In this document: positions 1 through 10,100 of the stretch, piece after piece
Numbering within the stretch: the stretch's first letter is position 1
Layout: each line of letters begins with the position of its first letter
NCBI RefSeq assembly: GCF_019038395.1
Contig: NZ_JAGFXZ010000010.1
Location: 23,864-87,863 of the forward strand
Reading direction: 5' to 3'
From: Acinetobacter sp. BY419
GTDB taxonomy: Bacteria > Pseudomonadota > Gammaproteobacteria > Pseudomonadales > Moraxellaceae
DNA length: 64,000 bases
Program-made: the position numbers and the translations under genes
The notes under the pieces: model-generated
Seen by the model: only the letters and a program-made list of their open reading frames with translations
The model's database searches: none
Told to the model about the DNA's origin: nothing

Positions 1-2452
1 CTTTTGCTTTTCCACATAAATATGCGAGAGTGCATAATACTGCAGCAAAAGACCATCCATAAGGCTTAGACTCAAAATTTTGAAGCAGGCTTTTTACCGT
101 AGTACGTACACCACCACGACTATTGCTTTGAATATGCGATAGCATCTCTTGCTGTGGCTCTGGTAATTGTGTCTCTTCGCCAAATAATCCTTGCCCAGCT
201 TGAGTAAGGATTTCTGGTATTTGAGCTTCGCTGTATTGCATATCACGAAGCATTTTCAAATTTGGATAAGTATGCTTAATCAACTCACCAAAAGCTTTTA
301 TGATTTTGCTTTGGCCATCTTCACCACTCAGTTCTAGCTCTTGCCCAGCAACAAAATACTTTGCGCCTCCCACTAGTTTTGAACTCAACTGCTTCAGCTG
401 GTTAAGCCTCTCTGTATTTTGTAAGCCTTTTTCGGTAAGAATACGCTTTATGCTATCTTGTTGTGCTGCTCTCGTCTCATGAGCAACATACTTCTCAGTT
501 TGCTTATACAAGATTAGGTCTCGAACCAGCCTTTCACTTTCTGGCAAGACAATACGTAATTCATCATTAAAAACCGTATCTGATCTATGTTTTTCAAAGG
601 CATCACGATGATCGTGAAACGACGTAATAACATTAATGGCTAATTCATATTCACGACCACTAAGATTATCATCAAGACGTTTGGTAAAGGGATAGTCTTG
701 GCCATTTACATCCCAGCGAATTTTTCTTGTTTTTAAAACACCATCGTAAATAAGTTTTTCAAGCTCAGATGCTACAGCTGTATTATCTACTTCAGTATTC
801 TTGATTTCCTGCTCTACGTCCTGTTCCTCGTCTGTCAGGTATTCAAAGTAATCACCATTACGCTGAATATAAGTCTCTTTTTCAAGAATATTTAAAGCTT
901 CTTCTACTTGCAGACTGAGAGACGGTATATCGCGCTCAAAACTATCATGCATTAATACACATAGATTTCGAATAGTTGGTTTAAATTCTTTAACGTATTT
1001 AACAAGGAATAGTGCTTTTAACAGTCGAATAGCAAATTGGTTCTCTAGATTCTGCTCTGCTTTCAAAATTGACTGCTGGATTGCCGTTTTTAATGCCGTT
1101 CGAATACCTTCAAACATTAAATCAAAAGTCGCCAATTCGCCTAGATTGTGACCTTTAATCGCAATAGCAACTTGCTGGAATACACCAAGCATAGATCGCT
1201 CACCCACCGAACTATGCTTTCCTTCAAATGCACTATGGGTGGACAAGTTTTGTATAGCTGACTGGAACAAGGTGAACTGATAAGGCACAAAAGGGTAACA
1301 CTGAATAAAGTGTTCACGGTCACGGTAATTTCGGTATGTTGCCGATCCATCTGCAAAATCAAATAGAGTTTTAAAATTATTTTCTTGCTGGTGGAACAAG
1401 TCACTTAGCTGCTCAATATACTCTTCACGTTTCTCAAGCAAACGCAGCTGAATTACTTCTGCTACGTCTTGGCTAGTTAACTTCATTCTATTTTTAAAAC
1501 GGGCTTGGATTTTGGTGAAATCATTACTCTGCTGCTTACTCGTTTCACCAACCACCGACGACATATCTTCTTGTGCAGTTACAATAACCCATGCCTGGCC
1601 ATTACATTTTGTAGCTAAACTTTCAGCAACTGTTTGTAAGTTGGTCATAAGCTTAACATTATCCGCAATGTACTGCCCAACTTCATCAACAAAGAAGTTC
1701 AACCTAAAACCGGACTCTTTACTATCGATGTAAGTTTTTACTTGGTCGGCAAAATCTTCGATGGATAGTCGATAATCCTGACGATACTTATCCAGTATCC
1801 CTGTGACCAACTGACCTGAAACTTCTGAATAGGCTTTGTCTACAGAATCTGCCATGCGCTTAGCACGAGCTCGGCCTTTATCCCAATCCATACCACTGAT
1901 ATTCAGAAATGCTTTTTTAAATAGATCAAAGTGGCCGTCTGCATCTAACTCACGTTCGAACTGAGCGATATAGGCTTGCTTACCATAGTAGCCACAGTGC
2001 TCATCAAATACTTTCACGAATACAGCAATTAGGGCATCGATTTCAGTTTTACTAATGACATCAGCTTTTTGGTCGATATTAAAAAGAATACTTTCAGAAG
2101 GAATTGAGACTGCTCTCTTCAGATCGTTCGCAAATATTCCGCCTTCATTAAGCGGTTGCTTCTCTAGAAAGATATCTAAAGGCGTAATATCTTCGATAGG
2201 ATTATTTTCCAAAAGCAATGCGAGCATTTTCAACAAGTGAGATTTACCAGAACCAAAGAATCCTGATACCCAAACCCCGTTAGCACCTTGGTAATTAAGG
2301 TAAGCATCCAGAAATAAATCAAGTCGCTTAGCGACTTCGTTGGTTATGACATACTCATCAAGCTCGGTATAGAGTGATACATCATCATCAGCTTTGATAA
2401 CTCCCTCGATAGGGCGGTCTACAGCTTTTACGAATAGGTTTTCTAATTGCAT
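1..2452 (-). CDS. brxC: BREX P-loop ATPase BrxC (3' end beyond window)
   Basis: About 817 codons are present; the gene runs off the left edge, so the C-terminal third or so is missing (family about 1200 residues). The ATG at 2452 opens a frame starting MQLENLFVKAVDRPIEGVIK. A Walker A motif (GFFGSGKS, about residues 64-71) and a Walker B-like NFFVDEVGQ near residue 250 mark it as the large P-loop NTPase of BREX (PglY/BrxC family), needed for phage exclusion and for site-specific methylation of the host chromosome. It lies 26 bp after brxB on the same strand. The next BREX genes (methyltransferase PglX, phosphatase PglZ, BrxL) would be expected to the left. The call is firm from motif, size and gene order; the BREX type cannot be fixed because the rest is not visible. 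Confidence 0.93.
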   Translation of the reverse strand, partial: MQLENLFVKAVDRPIEGVIKADDDVSLYTELDEYVITNEVAKRLDLFLDAYLNYQGANGVWVSGFFGSGKSHLLKMLALLLENNPIEDITPLDIFLEKQPLNEGGIFANDLKRAVSIPSESILFNIDQKADVISKTEIDALIAVFVKVFDEHCGYYGKQAYIAQFERELDADGHFDLFKKAFLNISGMDWDKGRARAKRMADSVDKAYSEVSGQLVTGILDKYRQDYRLSIEDFADQVKTYIDSKESGFRLNFFVDEVGQYIADNVKLMTNLQTVAESLATKCNGQAWVIVTAQEDMSSVVGETSKQQSNDFTKIQARFKNRMKLTSQDVAEVIQLRLLEKREEYIEQLSDLFHQQENNFKTLFDFADGSATYRNYRDREHFIQCYPFVPYQFTLFQSAIQNLSTHSAFEGKHSSVGERSMLGVFQQVAIAIKGHNLGELATFDLMFEGIRTALKTAIQQSILKAEQNLENQFAIRLLKALFLVKYVKEFKPTIRNLCVLMHDSFERDIPSLSLQVEEALNILEKETYIQRNGDYFEYLTDEEQDVEQEIKNTEVDNTAVASELEKLIYDGVLKTRKIRWDVNGQDYPFTKRLDDNLSGREYELAINVITSFHDHRDAFEKHRSDTVFNDELRIVLPESERLVRDLILYKQTEKYVAHETRAAQQDSIKRILTEKGLQNTERLNQLKQLSSKLVGGAKYFVAGQELELSGEDGQSKIIKAFGELIKHTYPNLKMLRDMQYSEAQIPEILTQAGQGLFGEETQLPEPQQEMLSHIQSNSRGGVRTTVKSLLQNFESKPYGWSFAAVLCTLAYLCGKAK

Positions 2453-2478
2453 ATTTACCCCTTAACTCATGCTACTGC

Positions 2479-3102
2479 TTACACTGCACGGTCTAATATA
2501 TTGAATGCTCTATAGTATTTGTCATCTTGTAGAAGCCCAAATAAAATCAAAGATGCCCCACTTTCCAATGAGTGTTGATACTCACCAGGAAAAAACATTA
2601 GAGTAGGTTTATCTTTCGCTGTTTTTTGCAAATTATTTAAAATGTTATGTGACCTGATATAGGGAAATACTTCCCCTATACCTGTTAGCAGCATTAAGTC
2701 ATGCTCTTCTTCTTTCATCCTTTTCGCTATTTCTGGCGTTATAACAGTTTCAACATCTAGAATGCCTTGCAACTCATCTTTTAACTCTTCTCTAGACATA
2801 TACTTCTCATGTTCTAGTAACCAGTCCCAGTCACCTTCGCATTTCAGCAATTCAACAACTAAGTCATACAAGTTAATTTCCAAAGTCTTTATATTTTGAC
2901 CTTCTAGATCATTACGGAGTTGTTTTGTTAACTGTATAATATCTTTCTGAATAGAGGCCTCATAAGGGCATATATGAAAGGGCACTTCATTGTTCAGGCC
3001 TTCATTATTCAAAAATGAGGTGCTAGATATCACTTTCATAAGGTGCTCTTGGCATTCCTGAAGATTCCTAGTATCTATCGTTTTGTACTTTAATTTCTTC
3101 AT
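2479..3102 (-). CDS. brxB: BREX protein BrxB (DUF1788)
   Basis: A protein of about 207 residues with the BrxB/DUF1788 pattern: an N-terminal stretch ending in LNNEVPFHICPYE, a central GDWDWLLEHE segment and a C-terminal LMLLTGIGEVFPYIRSHNILNNL followed, near the end, by FFPGEY. This is the family core with the conserved G-E-V-F-P-Y-I-R-x-H run. BrxB is a small cytoplasmic component of BREX whose biochemical role is not settled. The start chosen is the ATG at 3102; an in-frame TTG at 3120 would add six residues. It sits 36 bp after brxA and 26 bp before brxC, so the three genes probably form one transcript. Confidence 0.92.
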   Translation of the reverse strand: MKKLKYKTIDTRNLQECQEHLMKVISSTSFLNNEGLNNEVPFHICPYEASIQKDIIQLTKQLRNDLEGQNIKTLEINLYDLVVELLKCEGDWDWLLEHEKYMSREELKDELQGILDVETVITPEIAKRMKEEEHDLMLLTGIGEVFPYIRSHNILNNLQKTAKDKPTLMFFPGEYQHSLESGASLILFGLLQDDKYYRAFNILDRAV

Positions 3103-3138
3103 TACTCGTTCTGTACTCAAATCAGCATCTCTATTCTG

Positions 3139-3753
3139 TCAACTATTTCCAGGGTAGAGCCTTAAGTCATCGGATGCTTTGCCAATCACTTGAAACAATT
3201 GTTCATCAAGTTTTTGATAAATTAATTCATTTCCACCATTAATAAGACCACACTCTTTCAGCATTTTGAAAATTACTTGGCGTGCTTTAGATTTAGTTTG
3301 TCGCGAAGCAGAATCCAAATTATCGTGCCACTCTGCCTTCGCATTAAAAAATGCATCGTAGTCTTCATAAGTCAACAAAAAATGTGCTGCTTCATATTGA
3401 GGAATGATGACCTCAATGGTGAAGTCATGAATAAATTGATATTGGCGGCAAATAGCCAACCAGACCAATGCCTTTTTCTGTTCATCAGTTCCCATAGCAA
3501 GCAAATTCAACTGATCATCAGTTAGGTGTTTTAGCCTTCTAGAAATTTCACCGTACAGTTTTTTCAAGGTGCTCTCAGTACGTGACTGGAAACTATTTTC
3601 AGCCATCAATTTAGCTCGAACCTTCAGCCAATTTTGAAGTTCTACATATAAATCTGCGACTATGACTGATTCATAAATCAAAGCCGCTCCAGTTGTGAAA
3701 CTGAGAGTATATGTTACGCTACTCACTACTTTATAAATCTCATAAAAAACCAC
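3139..3753 (-). CDS. brxA: BREX protein BrxA (DUF1819)
   Basis: About 200 residues with the BrxA/DUF1819 signature: an N-terminal YTLSFTTGAALIYES block, then VADLYVELQNWLKVRAK, then LKKLYGEISRRLKHL. BrxA is a small DNA-binding-type component of BREX. The start is uncertain. The longest frame opens with GTG at 3753, only 7 bp after the upstream HTH gene. The best Shine-Dalgarno (GGTGG) instead precedes an out-of-frame ATG at 3743 that gives a five-codon peptide ending in TAG, which overlaps an in-frame GTG at 3726. The conserved domain begins right after 3726, so either GTG would yield a complete protein. Confidence 0.9.
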   Translation of the reverse strand: MVFYEIYKVVSSVTYTLSFTTGAALIYESVIVADLYVELQNWLKVRAKLMAENSFQSRTESTLKKLYGEISRRLKHLTDDQLNLLAMGTDEQKKALVWLAICRQYQFIHDFTIEVIIPQYEAAHFLLTYEDYDAFFNAKAEWHDNLDSASRQTKSKARQVIFKMLKECGLINGGNELIYQKLDEQLFQVIGKASDDLRLYPGNS

Positions 3754-3760
3754 CTTTCAA

Positions 3761-3937
3761 TTATTTCTTAACCTTCTGCTCTTCTATCCACTTCTCTACA
3801 TCCTCTCTTTTGAAGCGCCAACTACCACCCACTTTAAAACCGGGTAGCTTACCTTCAGCAGCGAGGCGATAAGCAGTCTTTTCAGTTAACTTGAGATAAT
3901 CAGCGACCTCTTTTAAGATCAATATTTCATCAGTCAT
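3761..3937 (-). CDS. Small excisionase-type helix-turn-helix protein
   Basis: A 58-residue protein of the MerR/excisionase-like HTH_17 type: LILKEVADYLKLTEKTAYRLAAEG forms the helix-turn-helix and KVGGSWRFKREDVEKWIEE the wing and recognition end. The start chosen is the ATG at 3937; a TTG at 3949 is an alternative. It is the first gene of the brxABC run (7 bp from the longest brxA frame) and is divergent from the recombinase operon. Proteins of this size and type act either as excision factors or as local transcription regulators. Position suggests control of the BREX operon, possibly through the dyad at 4017-4053; this is inference. Confidence 0.75.
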   Translation of the reverse strand: MTDEILILKEVADYLKLTEKTAYRLAAEGKLPGFKVGGSWRFKREDVEKWIEEQKVKK

Positions 3938-4016
3938 AAGTTTACCCAATTCGGAGTAATAGTAGATTATGAGAAAATTAAGGTATTAACAAGAATTTTG
4001 AGTAATATAAATCATA

Positions 4017-4053
4017 ATTTGCTATAAAGGAATTACCTCCTTGAATAGCAAAT
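4017..4053. promoter_or_regulatory. Hyphenated 37-bp dyad between BREX and recombinase operons
   Basis: The 359-bp divergent gap 3938-4296 is very A+T-rich and holds one clear structure: ATTTGCTAT (4017-4025) and its exact complement ATAGCAAAT (4045-4053), enclosing a second near-symmetric core (AAGGA and TCCTT around ATTACC). The centre is near 4035, about 98 bp before the HTH start and 262 bp before the recombinase operon. It could be an operator for the adjacent HTH protein, a recombinase site, or an RNA hairpin. No poly-T tract follows, so it is not a simple terminator. I see nothing else with a clear identity in the gap. Confidence 0.5.
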
Positions 4054-4296
4054 ATAATTCCCTTACCAACTAAAATATTAAGAAATACAAAAGTCCGTTG
4101 GATCAAACACATTCATCAACGTGAAATCAATAACTTATATTAATAAATCTCAAAATAATCTGATTCGCAATCCTTTTAACCCTTCACAAATTCATCAAAA
4201 ACCATCCACATTTATAACCATTTTTTTGATCTTTTATTTGGAAATTATTTTTTCACGCATGCCTTTATTTACATTAAAAAAATAAGGAGCATGAAT

Positions 4297-4938
4297 ATGA
4301 AACCTAAACATTTAAATCCAAAGAAATACGCGAAAGTAAAGTTTGACTCACATCAGGCCTTTCTCGCTCCCTATCCACCTATAAGCAAAATTTACCATTG
4401 CTACGCCCAAATATTAACGGCAGCAAAATTACCGTCATTCTTTGATACTAAAACCGACCTCATTTATCCAACCACAGTTACAAACAATGAGCTCTTAGTT
4501 TTGGACAACTTCCTGCTTCTATTTGCATCTAGAACACAAAATCTATCCATCAATGCACGCTATATTGTGCAAACCGACATCGACATACATGTGCTCAAAT
4601 ATCAACTTACTACCTGCTTATTCAAATTAATCACTGAGCTTAAAATTAAGATTAACCTTATCCAGCCAGATAAATTACTTAATGCACTCAACACATCTCT
4701 TTCAAAACAAGCGATCTACGATTTAAATGCTCTTCATCATGAAAAGCCACGCTGTGAGTTATCGCTCGATTTGCTCGCAAAACTGATCGGCTGTAGTCGT
4801 AATCAGCTTTTGTACCAACAGAAACAAATCAACAGCGCTTACGCTCAAAAGCTTCAAAAACTCACGCAGAAATGTGAGGCACTGAAATATCCTGAGCCTA
4901 GCCCAGAATTATTTTGGAGGGCTCATCATGGAAACTAA
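4297..4938 (+). CDS. Small protein of recombinase trio, HTH-like C-terminal half
   Basis: A protein of 213 residues that I do not recognise as a named family. The C-terminal half carries a helix-turn-helix-like segment (LSLDLLAKLIGCSRNQLLYQQ, about residues 168-187) followed by a Lys/Gln-rich helix; the N-terminal half is mixed alpha/beta without motifs I can name. The start chosen is the ATG at 4297, because the Shine-Dalgarno AGGAG (4285-4289) is 7 nt from it but only 1 nt from the ATG at 4291. Its 3' end overlaps the next gene by 11 bp, so translation is probably coupled. By position it resembles the small non-catalytic partner found with paired tyrosine recombinases (TnpC of Tn554; the Gamma-Mobile-Trio). 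That parallel is inference. Confidence 0.75.
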   Translation: MKPKHLNPKKYAKVKFDSHQAFLAPYPPISKIYHCYAQILTAAKLPSFFDTKTDLIYPTTVTNNELLVLDNFLLLFASRTQNLSINARYIVQTDIDIHVLKYQLTTCLFKLITELKIKINLIQPDKLLNALNTSLSKQAIYDLNALHHEKPRCELSLDLLAKLIGCSRNQLLYQQKQINSAYAQKLQKLTQKCEALKYPEPSPELFWRAHHGN

Positions 4939-7111
4939 AAGCATTATCCATCAACTATTTGAACAAGAATTCATCCATGAGAACTATGCAATAACACTTG
5001 CACAATACTTAAATCACAAAGTTGATATTCCTGAACTAAAACAGTTGTTAAAACACGAAGACGAGATAGAACAGATTCACCAATCCCAGTTTTTACCTGC
5101 TCCACCTTCTGTTTCAGCGCATCCTATTTGTTTCTATATTTATTCAACACAACAGCACTCACAGCATTCTGTTATACGACAATGGGCCGTTCATAACTTA
5201 CATGCTGCATGTATTCTTAAATCTATCCCCAATAAGGGTGACAAAGACCATCAAACCACGATTATTAAAGTTCTTGATCGATTTAGGTTAGCAAATGAAG
5301 CTTATGCTGCGTCACAGCAAGATAAACAGCTCAGTAAATCTCAACATCACTACTTATGGCTATGGCAACAACTGCCTCAAGATGAAATATCATTAGATAC
5401 GTTTGTGAAGGAATTACGTCGCTTAGAAGCCAACCCTCAGCTCACTCGGTTTCAATATTTATTAATACTTGATATACGGCGCTTTTATGATTATATATTT
5501 GCGCTTAAGCCAAAAAAGAATTATTCAGCACCACCCAGACACATAGATGAACCACATTATCTAGATGAGCACGGTGCAATTTTATGCTGCTCACAGGATA
5601 TACCTCAGAAAGAGCATCCGGCACTCTTCTTCGAGCAATTACAAGACGAGCAGCCCAAACAGCAATACTCACTTAATACAGCACAAATATCACCTTTAGC
5701 CACTCAATCCAGTTTTCTACAACATAAAATTAGCCAACTGACTCAACAACACATTGTCAGACAGCAGCACAATTTTGCTTGTAGTAAGCATTATCCGGAC
5801 TTCAATAGCTTACGTTTACTTGTACAACATTGTCATCAAGTCTATTTAAATCATCCAGAAAAAAACAAAGCGTATCTTTTTATCTTACTCAGTTTCTTGA
5901 GTGGAGTTCCTATTGAGCAATGGCTTTATCTACAATCCAAACAACGCTATGCACTCAATAAACGACAGAAGCTCATTTTTGAAAACAATCAATATTTTCT
6001 AAGATCCAAATTTACACTGTTTGAGGACCCTGCTTTTACATACAAAGACCAATTAATTAATCAGGTAACCCATTTCGATTTGCCTTTAGTAAAAGAGCTG
6101 ATAGATGGTCTAAGACATCCACCAATAGTAAAGCAAGAACAGGTCGCACATGCATTAAAAAAATGTCGGGAAGAACTCTTCATTCCGTCGTTATCGACTA
6201 AAAAAATAAGTGTTTTCTTACATCACTGTATTTACGATTACACTCAAAATCAACAACTAGCCGATATTCTCTCAGGCATCGATGCAAATCGATCTGTTTC
6301 TATTTCATATTGTTCGTATCCAATCTACCGTTTACAGCAAAGTTATCAATCCACAGTACAACAACTATCAAAAGACTTAGCAAAAGAAATTCATGTCATA
6401 GATGATGAACAACAAAGATTTGGTAGCTGTAAAGCCCCCAAACCTGCAATAGTGACGGCTATATTTGCATACTTACAACATCAGATCATTCAAGCTAAAC
6501 ACAATGGACAAATGCTTGAGATGTTCAATCACTATAATGTCTGGCTGTGGCATATCTTATTATTGTTCAGTGCTGCTCGACCTGTTAGCGAGTTCCCAGG
6601 TTTCTTAAAAAATTTCGATTTAAAACAACAGTGGCTTTGGGTTTCAGATAAAGAAATACATAGTAGAACAAATGATGGTCGCTTGATTCCACTCAGTGAT
6701 TTTGTGGTCAAAGAAGTTCGCCAATTCATTATCTTCTTAAATGAATTTCAACAACTGTACCCAGAGCATCAAACTCACATTCAAGAAATTTTAAGCAGTA
6801 AAAAGCCTCTTCTCAGTGTCTATCAACATGGTCAATGGCAAGCGCTTAGCCCTCATTTAGTCAACAGCTTCACTCATATTATGCAACTTGATCATGCTAA
6901 TTGGCTTAGGCATACAGCTCGTGCATATCTCACCGAAAAAGTAGATGAAAATTTAATTTTAGCCCTGTTTGGGCATGAGCAGCATCAACAAGAAATGGGG
7001 CAAAAATTCTCAAGTCTCTCGCTTCAACAATATAGAACTATCACTACTCATCTTAACGAGATGCAGCACACTTATAAAATTGATGGAATGTATGAATATG
7101 CTTCAAGATAA
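4928..7111 (+). CDS. Tyrosine recombinase 1 of trio (727 aa, divergent)
   Basis: A long integrase-like protein whose catalytic domain sits in the last 190 residues: Arg551 (SAARPVSE), Lys575 (SDKEIHS), Arg661-His662 (NWLRHTARAYL), Gly682-His683-Glu (LFGHE) and a candidate nucleophile Tyr702 (LQQYRTI). The box I His that usually precedes the second Arg by three residues is Asn here, and Tyr702 is 19 residues past His683 rather than about 10. The N-terminal 540 residues have no motif I can name and are probably DNA-binding and dimerisation modules. It overlaps the upstream gene by 11 bp and the next recombinase by about 20 bp. This argues for one obligate complex with fixed stoichiometry, as in Tn554-type TnpA/TnpB pairs. 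Confidence 0.8.
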   Translation: METKSIIHQLFEQEFIHENYAITLAQYLNHKVDIPELKQLLKHEDEIEQIHQSQFLPAPPSVSAHPICFYIYSTQQHSQHSVIRQWAVHNLHAACILKSIPNKGDKDHQTTIIKVLDRFRLANEAYAASQQDKQLSKSQHHYLWLWQQLPQDEISLDTFVKELRRLEANPQLTRFQYLLILDIRRFYDYIFALKPKKNYSAPPRHIDEPHYLDEHGAILCCSQDIPQKEHPALFFEQLQDEQPKQQYSLNTAQISPLATQSSFLQHKISQLTQQHIVRQQHNFACSKHYPDFNSLRLLVQHCHQVYLNHPEKNKAYLFILLSFLSGVPIEQWLYLQSKQRYALNKRQKLIFENNQYFLRSKFTLFEDPAFTYKDQLINQVTHFDLPLVKELIDGLRHPPIVKQEQVAHALKKCREELFIPSLSTKKISVFLHHCIYDYTQNQQLADILSGIDANRSVSISYCSYPIYRLQQSYQSTVQQLSKDLAKEIHVIDDEQQRFGSCKAPKPAIVTAIFAYLQHQIIQAKHNGQMLEMFNHYNVWLWHILLLFSAARPVSEFPGFLKNFDLKQQWLWVSDKEIHSRTNDGRLIPLSDFVVKEVRQFIIFLNEFQQLYPEHQTHIQEILSSKKPLLSVYQHGQWQALSPHLVNSFTHIMQLDHANWLRHTARAYLTEKVDENLILALFGHEQHQQEMGQKFSSLSLQQYRTITTHLNEMQHTYKIDGMYEYASR

Positions 7112-10100
7112 ACACTATGCACATGAACGCCGTGCAAAAAATCGAGAAAAAGTACAGAAAAAAGAGCGCTTTCAAATTCAAGCAATCATTGATGAGTTTC
7201 TATTGCCCGAAAAATTAAAGCTGGCACAAAAATCACAAAGTATTCCTGATCTTTACAACCAAGTGGCTCAGCACTTGGATCAACAAAAATTGTGTTTTTC
7301 CTCAAAAAAGAATTTTTATCAACATTTTCGAAAACAGATTATTCAATACAATCGTGCCAATCATACGGACTTGCCCTTACCAACCCAACATTTGGTTTCG
7401 ATACAACGTACACCTACACTCTTTAATGAGTCATGGTTAGAAGATTCAAAATATATTACGCATTTTAAAGAGCGACTTTGGCGCTACTGGCATACTGCAG
7501 AATCTTTTACAGCAGAGGAAATCGTCGGCAATCTACTGATAAGTGCCGTCCTTTACGGCGGACTTTCGCATCAGGCTAGCTTGAATACTTTACTTGAACA
7601 TCTCAAAGCGGATGAACCAATCTACTATCTTCAAGCATTACAAATACCGCTCATTTTTTTAGAACCTGAATCGCCACACTATGGGGATTTATACGATCCT
7701 AAATGTCCCTTAAAGAAGTCTCGAAATTTTGTACCTGATCGACTCACCCAACTATGGATTACTCGGTTTAAAACACAATCCATCGATATCCAATATGATT
7801 GTTACTCTTATATCCATCACGTTTTTAATGCCTTAGAAATACCTTTTAATCAAAAGCAATTCAAGCAGCTTTTACAAGCTTCAAGTCATTCGTTTATGCA
7901 ACTAGATAAGGTCAATTTAAGCCCCGCACTTGCCCTATGTTTAACTGAAGAAATACAAACCTGTGGCTTAAGTCCAAGTGCTTTTAAACGCTATCTTGAA
8001 CCTCAGCTCCTATTGGACCACTCCCATCAAGCTGAAGAACCACAATTACCAAAGATCAACAACAATGCAAAAGAGGAAAAATCATACACTGAAGACGCTC
8101 TTAAAGTACTTACTGATTTGCATAAACAAATTTTGATTTTTTTTAAAAATAAGCACAAGACCACCACAGATTTATATAACCTACTGGTCAACCAACATGA
8201 CAGCCTACCTGAAAATGCTAAACGACTTGGGCTTTGGCTATTTAGCTTATTTCATCCTGCCGTAGAAGATATTGAAGCCCTCACTAAGCTTTATCAAATT
8301 GATCAAGACAAGTGCTTACGCTATATCAACCAACAGCAGAAGATTCGCCACTCCTCCATTTATAGCTATTACACCAAGTTAGCAGAGACATGGTTACTAC
8401 ATAGCAACGATTTTATAGAAGAATGCAATCTCAATGATCATCTAGAGGTGATCTACAAACGTATGTTAAACGACGTCGGTAAATCTAAATCACAAAAAAT
8501 TGATCTCTTAAAACGATTCCATCAATTTCAGCGTGTCTTATTTGATGCAGACCCATTTCCACTCGCACATGAAGGTAAACATTTAAGCTCACCGAAAGCT
8601 GAAATCATCTCTGCGAAAAGCTTCCAACAGCTACTTACAAAACTTAAATTCTATAAAAGCCCAAGCTATACAGCACATGATTTAGAAATGCTAAGTATCG
8701 TATATACGATAGCGTTTCGTACTGGCTTGCGGATTAATGAAATACTCGGCATGCGGATTAAAGATGTAGAAGGTGTTGAAGCCAGCTCCATTTGGATACG
8801 CCCATATCGATCAAAGAACCAAGAACATTTACTGAAAACGGATAGCGCTGAACGCAATCTCAATGTTCAAATGCTACTTAATAAAGAAGAGCATCTTCAA
8901 TTTCAAAAATACTGTAAAACACGCCGTAGGGCTTATTCATCCAATGACTATCTATTTACACTTTGGAATAGCACAGAACGTATTAAGCCATATATGGTCA
9001 CCACACCATTACAAAAGATACTTGATACAATGTTGCCAAGTCATTGTTATACCTTTCATTCGTTAAGACATAGTGCAACAAACAATCTCGCTATGATCTT
9101 GAATATGGACTATGAATTTGTAAATGCCTTCACGGACTATTCAAACGATCACTATCAGCTACTCCGAAATGATCTCTTACGTTCTAAAACACCACAAGAC
9201 TGTTGGTATTTACTATCCCATATATTAGGTCATATTGATCCCACTGAAACGTTTAGGAGCTATTTGCATCTAGCTTACATAATGGCAGGTTATCAGTTAA
9301 GAAAATTTGACCCATGTTTGGATCGAACCGTTATTCAAAAAATCTGTCCTAGCTTAAAATCACCACGACACCATCAAATAGCGCTTAGCTATTACGATGA
9401 ACAAATATCACGAACAATAAAAATAAAATCTATAGCAACGCCTGATGAATACATCAACACATCTAAGACTAAAGCTGATTTAACTCAAGCAGAGACCAAC
9501 ATTTTTATTTATGGAACGAGCAAGTCAGCTTATCCATTCCCTCTGATCGCAAAAATACTCAAGGCATTAGATCAATCTTATACACCTGAGCTTCTTGCTC
9601 AAAAGTATGACTTTTCAATTGAGACCCTCATACTGTGGCAACAAAATATACTTAAGCTAAAACAACTCAAAAATCGTAAGAACCAATCTCGATTCATTAT
9701 TGATGCTGATAAATCACAACGCATACTCCCCTATATTGAAACAGCAGAAGATAAATACGTCTTAGAATATTTTTTTAAACAGCTCAACCAACATTGTTGC
9801 GATGAAATTCTTATATTAGATGCACTACATATTTTTGAAATGAAGGCTAATATTTCGCACGCTGGATTAATCTTTAATAGCACTGATGTAAGACTAGCCA
9901 ATAGATTTTTACGTGGTATTTATTCTTTATTTCCATCAACATATTGGCAAATTGCTATATCACCTAAAATTTCTAATGAAATGGTGAAGGAACGACTGCA
10001 ATTTAAATTTCTATCTTATAGTATGAATAGCAGTCTAAATAATTCTTTTAAATTGGAGCTTATATCTCAGAAAAATTCAAAATCCCTATGTATCTTTCGT

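Noticed and set aside
4291..4296. ATG at 4291 as start of the first trio gene.
   Set aside because: The Shine-Dalgarno AGGAG is only 1 nt from it; the ATG at 4297 has proper 7-nt spacing.
6969..7091. Upstream in-frame extension of the large recombinase inside the previous gene.
   Set aside because: The extra 41 residues lie wholly within the upstream gene and have no ribosome binding site; starts at 7083-7098 fit better.
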